Positions 14,082 to 16,940 of a stretch of DNA of 16,940 bases are shown in pieces. The DNA comes from Atopobium sp. (lineage in GTDB: Bacteria > Actinomycetota > Coriobacteriia > Coriobacteriales > Atopobiaceae), in the NCBI GenBank assembly GCA_015259105.1, contig JABZGZ010000002.1, forward strand, positions 30,597-47,536, in the 5' to 3' direction. The notes beneath the pieces were generated by a model. That model was not told the DNA's origin. It saw only the letters and a list, made by a program, of their open reading frames with translations, and searched no databases. Made by a program: the position numbers and the translations under genes. The stretch's first letter is position 1, and the number at the start of each line of letters is the position of its first letter.

Positions 14082-14855
14082 ATGAAAAAACTTTCTCAGT
14101 TTACACTGCAGGCCATATCCCTTACTTCTTTTCTTGTGCTTTGGCAGCTTGTTATTGTTGTGGGAATTATTCCAAATTACCTTGTTCCAACTCCTGTTCA
14201 GGTTGTATTTGCACTGGTCAAGGATTTTCAGCTTCTTATGACTCACACAGGGATTACGCTTCTAGAATCCCTTATTGGCCTAGTTATTGGAGTGCTTATT
14301 GGCTTTGCACTTGCGGTTCTTATGGACTTCTTCAAAACGCTGGACAAGCTGCTTTCTCCACTTGTAACTATCTCACAGACTATTCCTATTGTGACCATTG
14401 CGCCGCTTTTGGTGCTTTGGTTGGGCTATGGCCTCTTGCCCAAGATTGTTCTTGTGGCTATTTCAACGTTTTTCCCTATTACCGTGGCGCTGAACTCGGC
14501 ATTTAAATCGATTGACCCCGATATGGTTGATCTAATGACCGCCATGGGAGCTAGTCGTTGGCAGATTTTCTGGCACGTCAAATTGGCCGCCGCTGCACCA
14601 CAGTTTTTCTCGGGACTCAAAATGAGCGTGACCTACGCCGTAATTGGCGCAGTAATTGCAGAGTGGCTGGGTGGCGACGCTGGACTGGGCGTGTACATGA
14701 CGCGCGTCAGAAAAGCATTTGCGTACGACAGGATGTTTGCGGCTATCGTGGTGGTTTCTGCGTTGTCGCTCGTGTTGATGAAGCTCGTAGAACTTGTCCA
14801 AAAGCGCGCACTGCCTTGGGATACCTCTCAAGACAGTGGAGAATCCACGCACTAA
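14082..14855 (+). CDS. thiX: ABC transporter permease for a thiamine pyrimidine precursor (ThiX-like)
   Basis: This 257-aa permease has about six membrane segments and the binding-protein-dependent EAA-type loop MTAMGASRWQIFWHVKLAAAAP, through which it contacts the ATPase. It belongs to the SsuC/TauC/ThiX group, recognisable from the ISQTIPIVTIAPLLVLWLG segment and the AEWLGGDAGLGVYM stretch. The riboswitch upstream and the NMT1-like binding protein downstream point to import of an aminopyrimidine (HMP or formylaminopyrimidine) for thiamine synthesis or salvage. The start at 14082 follows AAGGAGGG closely. An ATG at 14048 lies in another frame and is not a real start. The next gene begins 35 nt after the stop. 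Confidence 0.88.
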   Translation: MKKLSQFTLQAISLTSFLVLWQLVIVVGIIPNYLVPTPVQVVFALVKDFQLLMTHTGITLLESLIGLVIGVLIGFALAVLMDFFKTLDKLLSPLVTISQTIPIVTIAPLLVLWLGYGLLPKIVLVAISTFFPITVALNSAFKSIDPDMVDLMTAMGASRWQIFWHVKLAAAAPQFFSGLKMSVTYAVIGAVIAEWLGGDAGLGVYMTRVRKAFAYDRMFAAIVVVSALSLVLMKLVELVQKRALPWDTSQDSGESTH

Positions 14856-14889
14856 TCTCAACTGGTTCAAAGAAAGAAGTGATAACCGC

Positions 14890-15942
14890 ATGAACGCATC
14901 TAATCGCAAGGGTATAACAAGAAAAGGCTTTCTAGCTGCGATGGGTTTCTCGACAGCAGGTCTTTGCGCAGGTTGCTCGCTTGAGCAGCCTTCCGCTCCG
15001 TCTAACAGCAGCAAGGGCGGTGGGCGGAATTCCGGTGGAGCTACAGAGATTACGTTTGCTCTGGACTACACTCCAAACACCCACCACACCGGCATTTATG
15101 TAGCACAGGAGAAAGGCTACTTTGACGAGGCTGGTCTCAAGGTAACCATTCAGCAGCCACCTGCTGACGGTGCGGACGCGCTGATTGGTGCGGGCGGCGC
15201 TCAGATGGGCGTTACCTACCAGGACTATATTGCTAACAGCCTCTCGTCTTCTAATCCGCTGCCGTATACCGCGGTGGCTGCTATCATTCAGCACAATCTT
15301 TCGGGCATTATGAGCCGTGAAGAGGATCACATTGTTCGTCCGCGAGACCTGAATGACCGCACTTACGCTACGTGGAATCTCCCTGTTGAACAGGCTACTA
15401 TCAGGTCTGTTATGGAATCTGACGGCGGAGATCCTTCAACGCTTAAGATGGTACCTTACGAGGTAGACGACGAGGTATCTGGCTTAAAAGCAAAGATGTT
15501 TGATGCTGTTTGGGTGTATGAGCAGTGGGCTGTTCAAAATGCTCGTGTTCAGAACTTTGCGTACAACTATTTTGCCTTTGCAGCTATTGATCAAAACTTT
15601 GACTTTTACACACCAGTTATTGCGGTAAACGATGGCTTTGCAAAAGAGAATGCAGACGCTGTTAAGGCCTTCTTGAGCGCCGCAAGAAAGGGTTACGAGT
15701 TCTGCGTTTCTAACCCAGACGAGGCAGCAGAGATTTTGCTCAAAGCTGTTCCAGAACTTGACGTTGACCTGGTTAAAGCCTCTCAGAAGTTCTTGGCTGC
15801 TAAGTATATTGACGATGCCGAGAAGTGGGGCGTTATTGACTCTGCTCGCTGGCAGCGTTTCTATACCTGGCTCAATGACCAGCAGCTGCTTGAAAATAAG
15901 ATTGATCCATCCGCAGGATTTACTAGTGAGTACCTTGGATAA
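14890..15942 (+). CDS. thiY: NMT1/THI5-like ABC substrate-binding lipoprotein (ThiY-like)
   Basis: This 350-aa exported lipoprotein should capture the pyrimidine precursor and deliver it to the permease. The start is ATG 14890; the open frame upstream overlaps thiX and has no suitable signal. The signal peptide contains ITRKGFLAAMGFSTAG and a lipobox LCAGC with the lipidated C29; TRKGFL resembles a Tat motif with Lys for the second Arg. A Gly/Ser linker follows, then the NMT1-type core: FALDYTPNTHHTGIYVAQEKG, LIGAGGAQMGVTYQDYI, and a C-terminal lobe with VKAFLSAARKGYEFCVSNPDEAAEILL. These are typical of HMP-precursor binding proteins. The ribosome site is weak (AAGAAG around 14872-14877), so translation may depend on coupling to thiX. 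The 3' end overlaps the ATPase gene. Confidence 0.88.
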   Translation: MNASNRKGITRKGFLAAMGFSTAGLCAGCSLEQPSAPSNSSKGGGRNSGGATEITFALDYTPNTHHTGIYVAQEKGYFDEAGLKVTIQQPPADGADALIGAGGAQMGVTYQDYIANSLSSSNPLPYTAVAAIIQHNLSGIMSREEDHIVRPRDLNDRTYATWNLPVEQATIRSVMESDGGDPSTLKMVPYEVDDEVSGLKAKMFDAVWVYEQWAVQNARVQNFAYNYFAFAAIDQNFDFYTPVIAVNDGFAKENADAVKAFLSAARKGYEFCVSNPDEAAEILLKAVPELDVDLVKASQKFLAAKYIDDAEKWGVIDSARWQRFYTWLNDQQLLENKIDPSAGFTSEYLG

Positions 15943-16831
15943 GCAAACTACTGACATAACAGAAGGCGCAGCCGTAGAAGTTCCTGGCGAGAAGGACCTT
16001 GGAGCTGCGGGTGCATGCGAGCCGCAACAGACTGCTCCGGCGCTTGAAGCACGCAATCTTACGCTGGTCTGGGGAAACGGCCAGGTAGTTGCTAAGGACA
16101 TCTCAATTGAGCTGCAGCCGGGCACTATCACCTGCCTGGTTGGTCGTTCAGGCTGCGGCAAGACAACGTTGCTCCACGCACTTGCGGGGCTTTTACAGCC
16201 GCAAGAGGGCAAGGTGCTGCTGCATGGCTCCGACGTCACGGGACATCCGGGCCACATTGGCTACATGCTCCAGAAGGATTTGCTCATCCCAAGCAAACGA
16301 ATCATCGACAACGTAGCACTTCCGCTTGAGCTGAAGGGCGTCTCGCGCGCTGAGGCGCGCACACGGGCCCAGGAGATGCTGGAACGCGGCGGACTTGAGC
16401 GCGTGGCACAAAGCTGGCCTCACGAGCTCTCAGGAGGCATGAGACAGCGTGTTGCGTTCCTGCGCACGGCACTCATCGGCTCAGACATCATGCTGCTGGA
16501 CGAGCCTTTCTCGGCGCTTGACGCTCTCACACGGCGAGAAATGCGTGCGTGGCTGATGTCTTCTGTGAAGGAGTTTGGTCTCTCGGTGCTGGTGATCACG
16601 CACGACGTTGATGAGGCCGTTGCCATGGCTTCGCGCATTTACGTGATGGCAGGAAGTCCAGCACAGGGTGTGGTAACCAAGATTGTGGGCGTTATTGAGC
16701 CACAGGGCTGCGCTGATGTGACGGCGGCAGACTCTAGCAAAGATGCTGGTCAAGGTACTGAACTGGCATCATTTGACCTAAGCGAAGAGTTTTTGGCTGC
16801 CAAGCGAGAAGTGCTTTCATTGCTGGGGTAG
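15926..16831 (+). CDS. thiZ: ABC transporter ATPase (ThiZ-like)
   Basis: This 301-aa cytosolic ATPase powers the importer. The likely start is GTG 15926, served by AGGA (15915-15918) and overlapping thiY by 17 nt; TTG 15935 is an alternative. About 35 linker residues precede the core. Walker A is GRSGCGKTT (73-81), the Q-loop is GYMLQKDLL, the signature is LSGGMRQRV (168-176), Walker B is IMLLDEP with D192 and E193, and the H-loop is VLVITHDVDEAV. The family is SsuB/TauB/ThiZ. The C-terminal ~65 residues are an extension with no recognised domain. The gene is visibly richer in G+C than the window: by hand count 16321-16440 has 81 of 120, with many GCG, CGC and CTG codons. No intrinsic terminator follows. 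Confidence 0.88.
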   Translation: MSTLDKQTTDITEGAAVEVPGEKDLGAAGACEPQQTAPALEARNLTLVWGNGQVVAKDISIELQPGTITCLVGRSGCGKTTLLHALAGLLQPQEGKVLLHGSDVTGHPGHIGYMLQKDLLIPSKRIIDNVALPLELKGVSRAEARTRAQEMLERGGLERVAQSWPHELSGGMRQRVAFLRTALIGSDIMLLDEPFSALDALTRREMRAWLMSSVKEFGLSVLVITHDVDEAVAMASRIYVMAGSPAQGVVTKIVGVIEPQGCADVTAADSSKDAGQGTELASFDLSEEFLAAKREVLSLLG

Positions 16832-16850
16832 TTATCCTTTACGAGCGCTG

Positions 16851-16896
16851 TGAACTGCCTCCCATTTCTTGGACATAAGAAATGGGAGGCAGTTCA
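16851..16896 (+). promoter_or_regulatory. Perfect 20-bp hairpin covering the ribosome binding site of the next ORF
   Basis: The arm 16851-16870 (TGAACTGCCTCCCATTTCTT) is the exact inverse complement of 16877-16896, with a GGACAT loop; a G-U and a U-A pair can extend it to 22 bp. No T-run follows on either strand, so it is not a standard terminator. GGGAGG (16884-16889), the only good Shine-Dalgarno for the ATG at 16898, lies inside the 3' arm. Confidence 0.75.
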
Positions 16897-16897
16897 T

Positions 16898-16940
16898 ATG
16901 CGGGTGATTATGATTCTGCAGCGTGTTAGCGTCGGCTTTT
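16898..16940 (+). CDS. Start of an ORF cut by the window end; weak resemblance to D-aminoacyl-tRNA deacylase
   Basis: ATG 16898 lies 8 nt after GGGAGG and opens a frame that runs to the edge: MRVIMILQRVSVGF. The QRVS string close to the N-terminus recalls Dtd (D-aminoacyl-tRNA deacylase), which starts M-R-x-x-x-Q-R-V. However, the following VGF is not typical and two extra residues are present, so the product is uncertain. A second in-frame ATG at 16910 has no suitable ribosome site. Only 14 codons are visible. Confidence 0.35.
   Translation, partial: MRVIMILQRVSVGF

Noticed and set aside
14048..14506. 152-aa ORF starting inside the TPP riboswitch region
   Set aside because: It is out of frame with thiX and Cys/Tyr/Ser-rich, with no ribosome site; the thiX frame has AAGGAGGG and clear family motifs.
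14794..14889. Extended start for the thiY-like lipoprotein at 14794
   Set aside because: It would overlap thiX by 62 nt and bury the lipoprotein signal peptide 32 residues inside the protein.
15758..15925. Extended N-terminus for the ATPase from an ATG at 15758
   Set aside because: The extra 56 codons lie entirely inside thiY and have no ATPase-like sequence; GTG 15926 has its own AGGA ribosome site.
16851..16896. Calling the right-edge hairpin a Rho-independent terminator of thiXYZ
   Set aside because: There is no T-run after either arm. It is kept as a regulatory hairpin because it covers a ribosome site.
1..16940. CRISPR arrays, tRNA or rRNA genes, transposases, attachment sites
   Set aside because: On reading through I saw no regularly spaced direct repeats, no tRNA-like TTCGA/TTCAA arms with matching acceptor stems, no rRNA segments, and no transposase or integrase motifs. 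The only tandem repeats are the 18-nt coding repeats and the 22-nt pair at 6084.

Overview
The window reads as ordinary chromosome from a Gram-positive bacterium of moderate GC. The gene content fits the Actinomycetota class Coriobacteriia, an Atopobium/Lancefieldella-like organism. The reasons are sortase-anchored surface proteins with YDANGG (Listeria-Bacteroides) repeats and Cna_B-like domains, an AmaP / DUF2273 / Asp23 envelope-stress cluster, a PcrA helicase with a C-terminal Tudor-like domain, and strong AGGAGG-type ribosome binding sites. The genus is an inference from gene content, not a database match. All recognised genes lie on the + strand, and long minus-strand frames are composition shadows.

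Layout. (1) 1-207 is the 3' end of uppP (undecaprenyl-diphosphatase), closed by a strong terminator. (2) 430-1950 is a 506-aa wall-anchored surface protein ending in an LPYTGD sorting signal, with a terminator at 2019-2049. (3) 2139-6062 is a compact operon of pcrA helicase, a small MscS-type channel and MTA/SAH nucleosidase, with 1-2 nt between genes. (4) 6263-7991 is a low-affinity phosphate transport pair, PiT permease plus DUF47/PhoU-like partner, then a 14-bp terminator. (5) 8115-9547 is amaP, DUF2273 and an Asp23/Gls24 gene with overlapping or near-touching junctions. (6) 9638-12112 is an 824-aa beta-helix adhesin with two Cna_B-like modules and an unusual TPDTGD sorting signal, then a terminator. 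(7) 12338-13102 is an orphan APH-fold kinase with a leader rich in inverted repeats. (8) 13203-13844 is a sugar O-acetyltransferase of the Maa/LacA type. (9) 13923-16831 has a consensus promoter, a TPP riboswitch and a thiXYZ-like ABC transporter (permease, lipoprotein, ATPase). (10) At the right edge a perfect 20-bp hairpin buries the ribosome binding site of an ORF cut by the window end.

How it fits together. Most of the window is cell-envelope and uptake biology: lipid-carrier recycling, two wall-anchored surface proteins, a mechanosensitive channel, an envelope-stress scaffold, phosphate import and thiamine-precursor import. The thi transporter, with no biosynthetic gene beside it in this window, suggests pyrimidine salvage under TPP control.

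The most interesting signals are non-coding. A shared TGTCCsGTTAT-like element lies within about 60 nt upstream of three unrelated transcription units (pcrA, pit, amaP). The right-edge hairpin hides a Shine-Dalgarno, and one arm shares its sequence with a terminator 9 kb away. The TPP riboswitch has a plausible translational expression platform. A 22-nt tandem repeat precedes the phosphate transporter. I found no CRISPR array, tRNA, rRNA, transposase or clearly new multi-gene system.
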